This document shows positions 25,815-34,800 of a DNA stretch of 64,000 nt, piece by piece. The position numbers were made by a program, and so were the translations under genes. The notes below the pieces were generated by a model, which ran no database searches, was not told where the DNA came from, and saw nothing but the letters and a program-made list of their open reading frames with translations. The number at the start of each line of letters is the position of its first letter. Positions within the stretch are counted from its first letter, which is position 1. This DNA comes from Vallitalea guaymasensis (GTDB taxonomy: Bacteria > Bacillota > Clostridia > Lachnospirales > Vallitaleaceae), in the NCBI RefSeq assembly GCF_018141425.1, contig NZ_CP058561.1, forward strand, positions 1,240,001-1,304,000, written 5' to 3'.

Positions 25815-26987
25815 TTATTTATATGCATGTTCCAGTATACTGGTTGCTTCACTTAATGTCAACTTGTATGGGTCTAATTCAAATAGACCACCCATAGTGT
25901 CCATAGCATTCTTGGCATACATTTCTAGATTATCTTTTTGAATTCCATAATCAGATAATTTTAGCTCATCTACTCCACAATCTTTTTGTAATTTCAAAAG
26001 TCCATTAACGAAATCTATTGGTTCTTCTGCATTTTGAATACCTAGTGCTCTTGCCATTTTTATGAATCTATCTGGTACTTTATCCATAAAAAATCTATAA
26101 TACGATTCTGATATCATAATCAAACCTGCTCCATGAGGAAGTTGAGGATGATACGCACTAAGAGCATGTTCCAATGAATGTTCAGATATACAACTGGATG
26201 TTGATTCAACAAATCCTGATAACGTATTAGCTAGAGCCATATCTGTTCTAGCCTCTTTGTCGTTTCCATCATTAACTGCTTTCGCCAGAGACCTTCCTAT
26301 TAATTCAATACTTTTTAATGCATACATATCGCTTATTTCATTAGATATATTAGCAAGGTATCCTTCTGTAGCATGAAATAGTGCATCAAATCCTTGATAT
26401 GCTGTAAGTTTTGTTGGTACACTCATCATCAAATCAGGATCTACAATTGATATACTAGGGAATGTATCATTATTGCCATAACCAATCTTTTCAAAAGTAT
26501 CTTCTTTTGTTATAACAGTCCATGGGTCTGCTTCAGTACCAGTACCAGCAGTTGTTGTTATCGCTACAATCTCTAATGGTTTATTGCCTAAAGGTAATCC
26601 TAAACCAGTTCCACCATGTACATAATCCCAATAATCACCTTCGTTAGTTACCATGATCGCAATACTTTTTGCAGCATCAATACTACTTCCACCACCAAGA
26701 CCTATTACAAAATCACAATTGTTTTTCTTGGCAATCTCTGAACCCTCCATTACATTTTTGTAGGTAGGATTTGGTTTGATTTTATCATAAACTACATATT
26801 CACATGAATTTTTTTCAAGTAACTTACATAGCTTATCCAAGTAACCGTATTTCTTCATTGAAGTCCCTGAAGATATTACAATCAGTGCTTTTTCCCCTGG
26901 TAACTTCATCTCGCCTAACTTATTAATCATACCACTGCCAAAAAATATCTTTGTTGGAATATAATACGAAAAATTATTTTTATCCAT
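25815..26987 (-). CDS. Iron-containing alcohol dehydrogenase
   Basis: A 390-residue group III alcohol dehydrogenase. NAD(P)-site motifs: GLGGGSSIDAAKSIA near residue 96 and TTTAGTGTEADPWTV near residue 143. Metal ligands are seen in FDALFHATEGYL near residue 200 and HSLEHALSAYHPQLPHGAG near residues 263-281 (three His). It should interconvert alcohols or diols with aldehydes or ketones in the cytoplasm. AAAGGGG lies before the ATG. It is the first gene of the adh-merR operon under the MerR-type promoter at 27030-27060. The exact substrate cannot be told; butanol- and propanediol-type dehydrogenases share these motifs. Confidence 0.92.
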   Translation of the reverse strand: MDKNNFSYYIPTKIFFGSGMINKLGEMKLPGEKALIVISSGTSMKKYGYLDKLCKLLEKNSCEYVVYDKIKPNPTYKNVMEGSEIAKKNNCDFVIGLGGGSSIDAAKSIAIMVTNEGDYWDYVHGGTGLGLPLGNKPLEIVAITTTAGTGTEADPWTVITKEDTFEKIGYGNNDTFPSISIVDPDLMMSVPTKLTAYQGFDALFHATEGYLANISNEISDMYALKSIELIGRSLAKAVNDGNDKEARTDMALANTLSGFVESTSSCISEHSLEHALSAYHPQLPHGAGLIMISESYYRFFMDKVPDRFIKMARALGIQNAEEPIDFVNGLLKLQKDCGVDELKLSDYGIQKDNLEMYAKNAMDTMGGLFELDPYKLTLSEATSILEHAYK

Positions 26988-27029
26988 AACATAACCCCTT
27001 TTCTTAATAATTATTTATTGGTTATTTTT

Positions 27030-27060
27030 ATCTTACCCCTTAGAGTTTACTCTAAGTCAA
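27030..27060 (-). promoter_or_regulatory. MerR-type promoter/operator of the adh-merR operon
   Basis: On the minus strand TTGACT (-35, complement of 27055-27060) and TAAGAT (-10, complement of 27030-27035) are 19 bases apart, the stretched spacer of MerR-activated promoters. A dyad CTTAGAGTTTACTCTAAG at 27039-27056 fills the spacer with perfect 8-base arms. This dyad matches the known AdhR-type binding site. Confidence 0.85.
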
Positions 27061-27175
27061 GAACTTTTTATGGATTGAAACTAAAATGAATATTTAACTT
27101 CTTGTTTGCAAGAGTAATTTCGTGAAACCAGAATTTAATCGTGCACATATTTTTGATATAATATATTTATAGTGA

Positions 27176-27970
27176 TTAAATATCAGATTTATTGAATACC
27201 ACTATTGCTACCACGGTACAAAAAATTATAATAGCCATCGGGACAACAGTAGCCCGTATAAAATCTCCAGTACCTAATAATACAACTTTTTGTGAGTTGA
27301 CAACATATATTCCAGAGAATTTAAATATCTGTGTCATCAATGAATTCTCTGAAATGGTACGTAATACTATAATATTGGATTCTTTCCAATATCCACTAAT
27401 GATTAAGTCACCGAAAATGAATGCAAAAGATAGGATTGTAGCCACTTCTGTTTTACGTACTATAATACCAATCATGAATATTACAGTTATGTATGCTGTT
27501 AAGTATAATATATTATAAAAAATAGCAGGAATTGTAATCAACATTTGTTTTTCCAAATGAATATTATTTATTTCAGCATCAGTTATAAAAGCTCCAATAT
27601 AATATAGTATTAAAAAGACCCCATAAAACTGAATAAGGCACCATATAATTACCTTTATTTCTGTGAAAAACTTCCCTGTAATATAAGTTGTACGGTTTAT
27701 TCCAGATGAAAGCACATTTTTTATTGTACCTGAATCAAATCCCTCTGTTGAAAAAATACATGCTTGTATTGGAATAATGAAATAAAGAATAATAGACATG
27801 GATACCACCACCCCCAATGGTTCCAAGATATTACTCATACTAAAACCTTCACTAGCTGACCGTAGCCACAAAGCTAAGCCAACACTAGCCACCAATAGTA
27901 TAAAACAAATGCCTTTCATATATGTATCTTTTTTTAAGTAGAACATCTCTGCCTTCATAAAGTCTCTCAT
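27176..27970 (-). CDS. ABC-2 type transporter permease
   Basis: A 264-residue integral membrane protein with six hydrophobic segments (about 20-36, 54-72, 108-130, 146-172, 178-195 and 237-258) and the ABC-2 family mark STEGFDSGTIKNVLSSGINRT near residues 75-95, read here around the first cytoplasmic loop. It starts on the last base of the ATPase gene (TAATG), so the two proteins are a coupled pair forming an exporter or a peptide-sensing/resistance transporter. Divergent LytTR two-component genes suggest its expression responds to an outside cue. The substrate is unknown; bacitracin- or lantibiotic-type immunity transporters look alike. Confidence 0.88.
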   Translation of the reverse strand: MRDFMKAEMFYLKKDTYMKGICFILLVASVGLALWLRSASEGFSMSNILEPLGVVVSMSIILYFIIPIQACIFSTEGFDSGTIKNVLSSGINRTTYITGKFFTEIKVIIWCLIQFYGVFLILYYIGAFITDAEINNIHLEKQMLITIPAIFYNILYLTAYITVIFMIGIIVRKTEVATILSFAFIFGDLIISGYWKESNIIVLRTISENSLMTQIFKFSGIYVVNSQKVVLLGTGDFIRATVVPMAIIIFCTVVAIVVFNKSDI

Positions 27971-28887
27971 TAATTATCCCCCTCAATAAGATTTAGAAAA
28001 TAATCCTCCAATGTTGTATAATGGGTTGAAACACTAAGTATTTCTACTTTACTTCTTATAAGTACCGAAATAATTTCCTCTAGAGTAAATGCTCCATTTG
28101 GAATACGTATTTCACCATTCTTATCACCATCAATTACTTTAATGTTGAAATTATCCTTTAAAATCTGTTTCGCCAACAAGTGATTAGATGGTACGATGCT
28201 TATGTATTTCCCCTCTGTTTCAATTAAGTCCTCAGCAGAAATCTCTTGTAACATACGTCCTTTATGAATAAATCCATATTTTGTAGCTAACAATTGTAAT
28301 TCACTGAGAATATGGCTAGATATTAAAACAGCTACATCATTTTCTTTAGCAAGTTTAATTAATATTTCCCGTATTTGTGAAATACCTACTGCATCAAGTC
28401 CATTAATTGGTTCATCCAATACCAAAAATTCTGGATTATTGATTAGAGCTATAGCCAATCCTAATCTTTGACGCATACCAAGAGAAAATTCGCCAACTTT
28501 TTTGTTTTCAATATCCTCCAGAGACACTATATGTAATACTTCATTGATTGTCTTTTTATCTGTAATATTCATAATACGACAATAAAATTCTAGATTATCC
28601 CTTGCACTTAATTCTGAGTAAAGTGCAGGTATCTCTATTAAATACCCAATTTTTTTCCTTTCTTGATTCATTAAATCTATATCTGTTTGTCCAAACAAAG
28701 ATATACTTCCCCTAGTGGGTCTTACAAGATTACCAATAATCTTCATCAAAGTTGTTTTTCCCGCTCCATTTTCTCCTATCAAACCATAAATCTCACCTTG
28801 ATGAATTGTCATATTAACTTCCTTGAGAACAGATATATTTCCATAGTTTTTACTAAGATTTATTGCTTGAAAAATATCATTATACAC
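27970..28887 (-). CDS. ABC transporter ATP-binding protein
   Basis: A 305-residue ATPase with Walker A GLIGENGAGKTTLMK near residue 36, signature FSLGMRQRLGLA near residue 134, Walker B FLVLDEP near residue 154 and the switch His in LISSHIL near residue 190. The C-terminal 80 residues follow the BcrA/DRI subfamily pattern. The start is GTG with a six-G ribosome site six bases upstream. It forms an operon with the permease at 27176-27970 and is divergent from the LytTR regulator gene. It would drive export or removal of an antibiotic or peptide; a role in polyketide self-protection is only suggested by proximity. Confidence 0.92.
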   Translation of the reverse strand: MYNDIFQAINLSKNYGNISVLKEVNMTIHQGEIYGLIGENGAGKTTLMKIIGNLVRPTRGSISLFGQTDIDLMNQERKKIGYLIEIPALYSELSARDNLEFYCRIMNITDKKTINEVLHIVSLEDIENKKVGEFSLGMRQRLGLAIALINNPEFLVLDEPINGLDAVGISQIREILIKLAKENDVAVLISSHILSELQLLATKYGFIHKGRMLQEISAEDLIETEGKYISIVPSNHLLAKQILKDNFNIKVIDGDKNGEIRIPNGAFTLEEIISVLIRSKVEILSVSTHYTTLEDYFLNLIEGDN

Positions 28888-29000
28888 TTTATTCCCCCCT
28901 TGACTTGTATAACTCTAGCACATATAGAAGCTAATTTAATATCCAATGTTAAAATTAGAGGTTTTATTGTCTTTTTCCAATCTTTTGCGTTATAAAAATA

Positions 29001-29009
29001 TGTTATAAT
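29001..29009 (+). promoter_or_regulatory. Extended -10 promoter of the LytTR two-component operon
   Basis: TGTTATAAT forms an extended -10 element 32 bases before the regulator ATG. The -35 position has no good match, which is usual for extended -10 promoters. Confidence 0.5.
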
Positions 29010-29040
29010 ATTAGTATGTTACTCTGGAGAGGATAATAAG

Positions 29041-29775
29041 ATGATACATATAGCTATTTGTGATGATAACATATCTGATACTGAACATATTGAAAAACAA
29101 CTTAGACAACTTGAATCTTGTTTATCTATCAATATTGATATACAGATTTTCTACTCTGGAGAAAGTTTTTGCAAGTCAATTAATAAAAGCTGCCCTTTTG
29201 ATATCGTATTAATGGATATAGAGATGGATGGAATAGATGGGATAGTAGCTGGTGAAAAACTACGTGCTGATGATGAAAATGATAGGGTATTGTTAATTTA
29301 CATTTCCAGCCATGAAAATTATTATCGCAGATTATTTGATGTACAGCCCTTTAGTTTTATGCAAAAACCAATTGACGCTAATGAATTTTATGATAAATTA
29401 AATAAAGCTATTGAAAAAATTATTAAACGACGTAAAAATGGAAAATCTAATATTTTGCCTATATCCCAAAAAGGAAAAGAGATACTGATTCCTATGAATA
29501 ATATATTATATCTTGAAAGTAAAGTTAGGTTAATACACTTATTTACAACAGATGGTATGATAATATATTATGGAACTTTAAGTAAAGAAGAAAAAAAGCT
29601 AACTCAATACGAATTTGTTAGAACCCATCAATCATACATCGTTAATCTACAATATATAAAAATAGTTACAAGTAATAACCTTACCCTTATCAATGATATG
29701 CTGATTCCCATTAGCAGTAATCGTAAAAATCTAGTAAAAGAACGTTACATGGAATATAGGAGGAATTTATTTTGA
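29041..29775 (+). CDS. LytTR-family response regulator (AgrA-like)
   Basis: A 244-residue regulator. The receiver has AICDDN at residues 4-9, the phospho-acceptor in IVLMDIEMDGIDG near residue 60 and the Lys in FMQKPID near residue 106. The C-terminal LytTR domain (about 138-243) shows KGKEILIPMNNILYLES and FVRTHQSYIVNLQYI. GGAGAGGATAATAAG precedes the ATG. It overlaps the kinase gene by four bases and is divergent from the ABC transporter operon, its most likely target. Such pairs often sense peptides. Confidence 0.93.
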   Translation: MIHIAICDDNISDTEHIEKQLRQLESCLSINIDIQIFYSGESFCKSINKSCPFDIVLMDIEMDGIDGIVAGEKLRADDENDRVLLIYISSHENYYRRLFDVQPFSFMQKPIDANEFYDKLNKAIEKIIKRRKNGKSNILPISQKGKEILIPMNNILYLESKVRLIHLFTTDGMIIYYGTLSKEEKKLTQYEFVRTHQSYIVNLQYIKIVTSNNLTLINDMLIPISSNRKNLVKERYMEYRRNLF

Positions 29776-31091
29776 ACAATTATATGATAGAAAATTTAGC
29801 TTATATCGGTACCTTTCCGTTTATCGCTGCTATGGCTTATTATTTTTTCAGCAATTGTTTTGGATGTGGTATTAATAAAAAATCCTATATCGTTATAGTT
29901 CATTTCCTATATTGTTTATTCAGTTGGGTAATATTTATCTTTTTATCAAGTAGTATTATTAATCCTTTACTTAATATATTACTATTTATTTTATTATCAT
30001 TGTTTTATAAAGGTAATTTTAAATATAAGATATGTGCAGTTTTCTTTTTTATTGCAATCATTTTTTTAAGTGATGTTATGGTTCAATCATTACTATTGAC
30101 CACTTTTTATAATTATCAGACTGAAATGTATATATTGAGTTTATTTCTATCCAAGTTTATGATGTTTATTTTAATACATATAGCATTACAGTTAATTTCA
30201 TCATACTCAGTAAATGCAGAAGGTGGTTTGTCTCGCTGGAATTGGAGTTTTTTAATCCTATGCCCCATCTTAAGCGTAGTTGGAATCTACGGATTATATA
30301 ATAATTATTACATTAGGTCTGTTAAATTATCTTGGTTATTTCCAACATTATCTATAGGACTTCTATTTATTAATTTTTTCGTTTTTGTATTATTTGATAG
30401 AATATTGAAGATTAAATTAATGAATGTGAAAACTACTGTCCTAGAACAACAAATAGATTATTATACTCATCAGTATCTATTAGCTGAGGCTGCTCAGAAA
30501 GATACATTGAGATTTCGCCATGACATCAAAAATGTATTAATCAGCCTGCAATCACAATTAAGAACTGGTGAGCTATCTGGAAGCCAACAAATAGTAAATG
30601 AGCTTATTAGTGATTTTAATACCACAAAAGGTATTGCTAATAGTGGTAATCTAATTGTTGACTCCATCATTAATTACAAGGAAAAAGCAGTAAATGCATT
30701 GGATATAACATTTCATGTCGATCTCAGATTACCTGATGATATCCTACTGGATTCCATTGCAATTAGTGTCATTTTGGGCAATGCTCTAGATAATGCTATT
30801 GAAGCTTGCCAGAAAATATATGAGGATGAACGATATATTAAAATTAAAATGCATTATCAGAATGAAGGTCTATTTATAAATATTGAAAATCCCTATAAAG
30901 GAAGTATTCGTCAAGATATAACAGGTAATATATACTCTTCAAAATTAGATTACCGATCACATGGAATAGGGTTAAACAGTATCCGTACTATGGTAAAAAA
31001 ATATAATGGACTTTTCAATTCGACTTATATTAATAACATTTTTAGAATAGAGATAGTTCTTTTTAATGTAAAGCGAAAAAATAATTATTAG
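29772..31091 (+). CDS. GHKL-family membrane sensor histidine kinase (AgrC-like), TTG start
   Basis: A 439-residue kinase with six hydrophobic segments up to about residue 215, a phosphorylation box RFRHDIKNVLISLQ near residue 250, N box GNALDNAIEAC near residue 337 and G box SHGIGLNSIRTMV near residue 395, typical of GHKL kinases paired with LytTR regulators. No ATG fits: TTG at 29772-29774 overlaps the regulator stop (TTGA) and has AGGAGG eight bases upstream, while the first ATG lies 12 bases further on. The signal may be a peptide or antibiotic handled by the divergent ABC transporter. Confidence 0.9.
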   Translation: MNNYMIENLAYIGTFPFIAAMAYYFFSNCFGCGINKKSYIVIVHFLYCLFSWVIFIFLSSSIINPLLNILLFILLSLFYKGNFKYKICAVFFFIAIIFLSDVMVQSLLLTTFYNYQTEMYILSLFLSKFMMFILIHIALQLISSYSVNAEGGLSRWNWSFLILCPILSVVGIYGLYNNYYIRSVKLSWLFPTLSIGLLFINFFVFVLFDRILKIKLMNVKTTVLEQQIDYYTHQYLLAEAAQKDTLRFRHDIKNVLISLQSQLRTGELSGSQQIVNELISDFNTTKGIANSGNLIVDSIINYKEKAVNALDITFHVDLRLPDDILLDSIAISVILGNALDNAIEACQKIYEDERYIKIKMHYQNEGLFINIENPYKGSIRQDITGNIYSSKLDYRSHGIGLNSIRTMVKKYNGLFNSTYINNIFRIEIVLFNVKRKNNY

Positions 31092-31142
31092 ATTTCATAC
31101 TTAACAGTACTTAATGTATATACCGATTAGAATTTATTTCAG

Positions 31143-31170
31143 AAAAAAAGCACCAGCTATTGCTGATGCT
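31143..31170 (-). terminator. Terminator after the deformylase gene
   Basis: AGCACCAGC at 31149-31157 and GCTGATGCT at 31162-31170 form a stem with a TATT loop; the C-A mismatch becomes G-U in minus-strand RNA. Seven T bases (complement of 31143-31149) follow on that strand. Confidence 0.8.
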
Positions 31171-31183
31171 TAACTTTTACTCT

Positions 31184-31639
31184 CTATTCGCTTACCACTT
31201 CTATAGCCTTATCAATAAATAAAATTCCTTCTAGATGGTCTATTTCATGACACAGGCATTTTGCTAGATCCCCTGTTCCAACGATTGTAAATTTTTCATT
31301 CTTTTCATTTAATGCTTCTACTTTTACTTTGGCCGGTCTTTTTAGTCTACCCCATTTTCCTGGAACACTCAAGCACCCCTCTGTCACTTCCTGTTTTCCA
31401 CTACTATCTACTATACGAGGATTTATTAATTTGATAAGTCCCTCTCCCATGTCTATTACAACCAGTCTTTTCAATATTCCTACTTGTGGTGCAGCTAAAC
31501 CTGCTCCATTACCTGTATTATACATTGTATCAGCCATATCATCCAGTAACATTAATATTTTTTCATCAACACACTCAACTTCTTTACTTTTCTTCCTTAA
31601 TATTTCGTCAGGAACTACTCTAATATTTCTTATTGCCAT
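31184..31639 (-). CDS. def: Peptide deformylase
   Basis: A 151-residue metal hydrolase that removes the formyl group from new proteins. All three family motifs are intact: GAGLAAPQVG near residue 43, EGCLSVPG near residue 88 and HEIDHLEG near residue 131; Cys and the two His bind the metal. Length fits type 1 short deformylases. It has its own consensus promoter at 31715-31742 and its own terminator, so it is not simply read from the PKS operon. Clostridia often carry more than one def gene; whether this copy is the housekeeping one cannot be told. Confidence 0.95.
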   Translation of the reverse strand: MAIRNIRVVPDEILRKKSKEVECVDEKILMLLDDMADTMYNTGNGAGLAAPQVGILKRLVVIDMGEGLIKLINPRIVDSSGKQEVTEGCLSVPGKWGRLKRPAKVKVEALNEKNEKFTIVGTGDLAKCLCHEIDHLEGILFIDKAIEVVSE

Positions 31640-31714
31640 TGTAAAACCTCTTTCCTAGATTATTTAATTTATTAAAACATGCTTTAACAGCTAATTAGTT
31701 TTATATCTATAACT

Positions 31715-31742
31715 ATTATATATGTATGATATTTTTAGTCAA
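31715..31742 (-). promoter_or_regulatory. def: Sigma-A promoter of the deformylase gene
   Basis: On the minus strand TTGACT (complement of 31737-31742) and a perfect TATAAT (complement of 31715-31720) are separated by 16 bases, about 75 bases before the ATG. No terminator was seen between it and the end of the PKS block at 31815. Confidence 0.65.
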
Positions 31743-31814
31743 GTGTTAATTAATGCAAAAATTGAAATATTATATGGAATTAACCCACAAGTAAACATAT
31801 CGTTATATTTTTAT

Positions 31815-34800
31815 TTATTGTTCATATAATTTCTTGCAATATTTTATAATTTTCTTTGATGATTTACCCTTTGAAAATATTGACATATGGTTATAAGAAT
31901 TAATATCTATGATTTTAATATCTGGTATATGTTTCTTCCATTCCTCCCAATAATTAGTATTATCTACTGATATTTCGTCTTCATGAATTATATTATAAGG
32001 TTCTAACTTACCAAAAAACAATCCACTTGCATTGCGAAAATAGTGACAAGATAAATTCTCAGAATTAGAAAGAGGTAATACTTTATAATTACTTAGTCCA
32101 TAAGAAATTTGAATCTTTATATTATGTTTAATTCTATTATATAACTGCTCTTTAGTTTTTTGTAACCCCTTTATTTTTGCAAGTTCAATTAGCTTAACTA
32201 AATATTCTTCATCGCTAAGTTCGACATCTATTTCATCATTCTTAATGAGTAATTTTATATCCTTTGAAGAAGCTGAAGCTGTCAACATAGCATTTACTTC
32301 TTGTAGAAACATAGATTTCTTACTGATATTCATGTTTTTCACTTCTTCATTATATAATGAATCTACCATAATAATTGTACTTACTGTTTCACCTAATTCT
32401 TGTAGTTGGCGGGTTATTTCATATGATAATAGACCTCCAAGAGAATAACCTCCTAAATCATAAGGACCCTCTGATTGAACTGATTGGATAATATGTACAT
32501 AATAAGAAGCCATTGCTTCAATTCCATGCAAAGGAAACCTATCAGTCATAAAACCTCTCGGTTGAATTCCATAAAAAGGTCTCTTCAAATTCTCCGCAAG
32601 TTCATTATATATGTTGACACTACCCATTCCCGGGTGAATCCAAAATATTGGTTTACCTTCATATATTCCATTTAAATTGATAAGTTCAGGGAATTTGTTT
32701 TGGATATTGATTTCATTATTTTTAAATTTTTCTGTTATAATGAAATCGTTATTTGCTTCCAAACACAACTTATCAATGATATCTTGTGTCGTTTTACATG
32801 TCTGTAAACGTGATAAGTCCATTGAAGGATTAATAGACCCTTGTACCTGTTTTAATAAACTCATGAAAAGTATTGAATCAAATCCATACTCTATCAAATA
32901 TCTATCCATTACTAACTCAGTCGAAGGTATTCCTAATAAATTGGATAAACTATCAACTACCCAATCTTTAATACACTTATCGCCTATCTCATTTTTATTA
33001 TGTACTTCTTCATTTAAATCATGTAGTTCTATATTCTCTTTTTGATTACCTATCCAGTAACGCTGTTTGTCAAAAGGATATGTTGGTAATGAAATCATAT
33101 TGATTTCTTGGTTTTTATATAATGACATCCAATCTATATTACTTCCCTGAACCCACTGGGAAGCAATTCCTAAAACTTGATTTTCCTTTAATGGCTTAAT
33201 AATTTCTATATTGCTATTTATATGAGTATTCTCTTTTATATTTCCAGTAAAGATAGGTAACGAGTACTGTGACTTTCTTTCGTTAATATCTTTAGTATTA
33301 TTTAAATATTCCTTTAAACTATTCATCAATTCTTCTCTGCTATTTATTACTGTAGCCATCCTTACTTTCATTTCTTCTCTACCAACTTGAAGTGTATAAG
33401 CAAGGCTTAATATATCTATATCATTGACTTCTATATAGTCTAGCATCTGTCTGATAACTCCATGAAGCTGCTGTTGGTTTCTTGCAGAAAAAACTATGAT
33501 ATGAGGATAATTCTTTTCTTTCCTATTATCTTGCAGAGATTCGGACCTAGTATATTCCTCAATGATAATATGAGCATTTGTCCCTCCACCACCAAAGGAA
33601 TTAATAAGTGCACGTCTTGGAAAACTCACTTCTTTTCCATCAATATCAATTATAGGGCATTCCCAATCACTAAGTTTTTCTTGCAGGTAAAATGGGGTAT
33701 CATCAAATTTTATTTTAGGATTTAATGGATACGCCTTTATTGATGGTACTAGTTTTTTATGTTTCATTTGTAGAATTACCTTTATTAATTGAGATATACC
33801 TGATGCCGCCTCTGCATGCCCTATATTTGATTTTACGGAGCCAACAGAACAAAAATGTTTTTTTGAAGTATATTTATTGAAAACTTTATTTAATGCACTT
33901 ATTTCAATGGCATCTCCTAGAGCACAGCCATTTGCTGCACATTCTACATAACTGATTGATTGGGGATCTATGCCTGATTTTTTAAAATTATATTCCATTA
34001 AATCCTCTTGGGCATTTGGATTAGGTACAGAGAATCCATTAGTTCTTCCTCCATGGCTGATAGCTGTAGATTTTATAACTGCTAATATATTATCTTTATC
34101 TCTGATAGCATGAGATAAAGGCTTTAATAAAACAGAACCTACCCCTTCAGAAGGTACGAATCCATCTCCATCAGAAAAACTTCTGTTTTCAGGGTTGCTA
34201 GCAGCAATTTTTCCTAGACCTAGTCCAATGAATTTTGATGGGTGTAACGTTAGATTTACTCCCCCAGCGATAGCGATTTCACATTCATCATTCAATAGAC
34301 TTTGACAAGCCATATGAATGGCTACTGTAGATGATGAACATGCAGTATCAACAACTACACTAGGACCTTGAAAATCAAAGAAATATGAAACTCTGTTTGC
34401 AATTGAACTATTGGTACATATAGAAACCATACCGTTTTTCTTGATATCTGATTCTAGAAGATTGTAATGCTGATACATTGAACCAACGTAAACTCCTACT
34501 TTACGTTGATATGATTTTTTTAATGTTTCCCGTGTATAGCCTATACTTTCAAATAGGTTCCACACACACTCTAGGAAAAGACGTTCATGTGGGTCTATAA
34601 GTTCTGCCAGTCTAGGAGGTATATTAAAAAATAAGGGATCAAATTTATTAATATCCTTCAAGGAACCCATCCATTTACAATAATCCGTATCTCCGTTCTC
34701 CAAATCATCTTTACTCATTCCCCATCTGGAAACAGGTATTTCTGTAACACAATCTTTTCCAGATGACAGATTATCCCAAAATACTGATAGATTCTCTGAT

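Noticed and set aside
28985-29025. Three TGTTA/CGTTA-like repeats before the LytTR gene as LytTR binding sites
   Set aside because: Spacing of 13 and 16 bases does not fit the usual LytTR direct repeats, and AT-rich DNA gives such matches by chance.
31092-31183. Small gene between the kinase and def
   Set aside because: Only the def terminator hairpin is visible; no start with a ribosome site.
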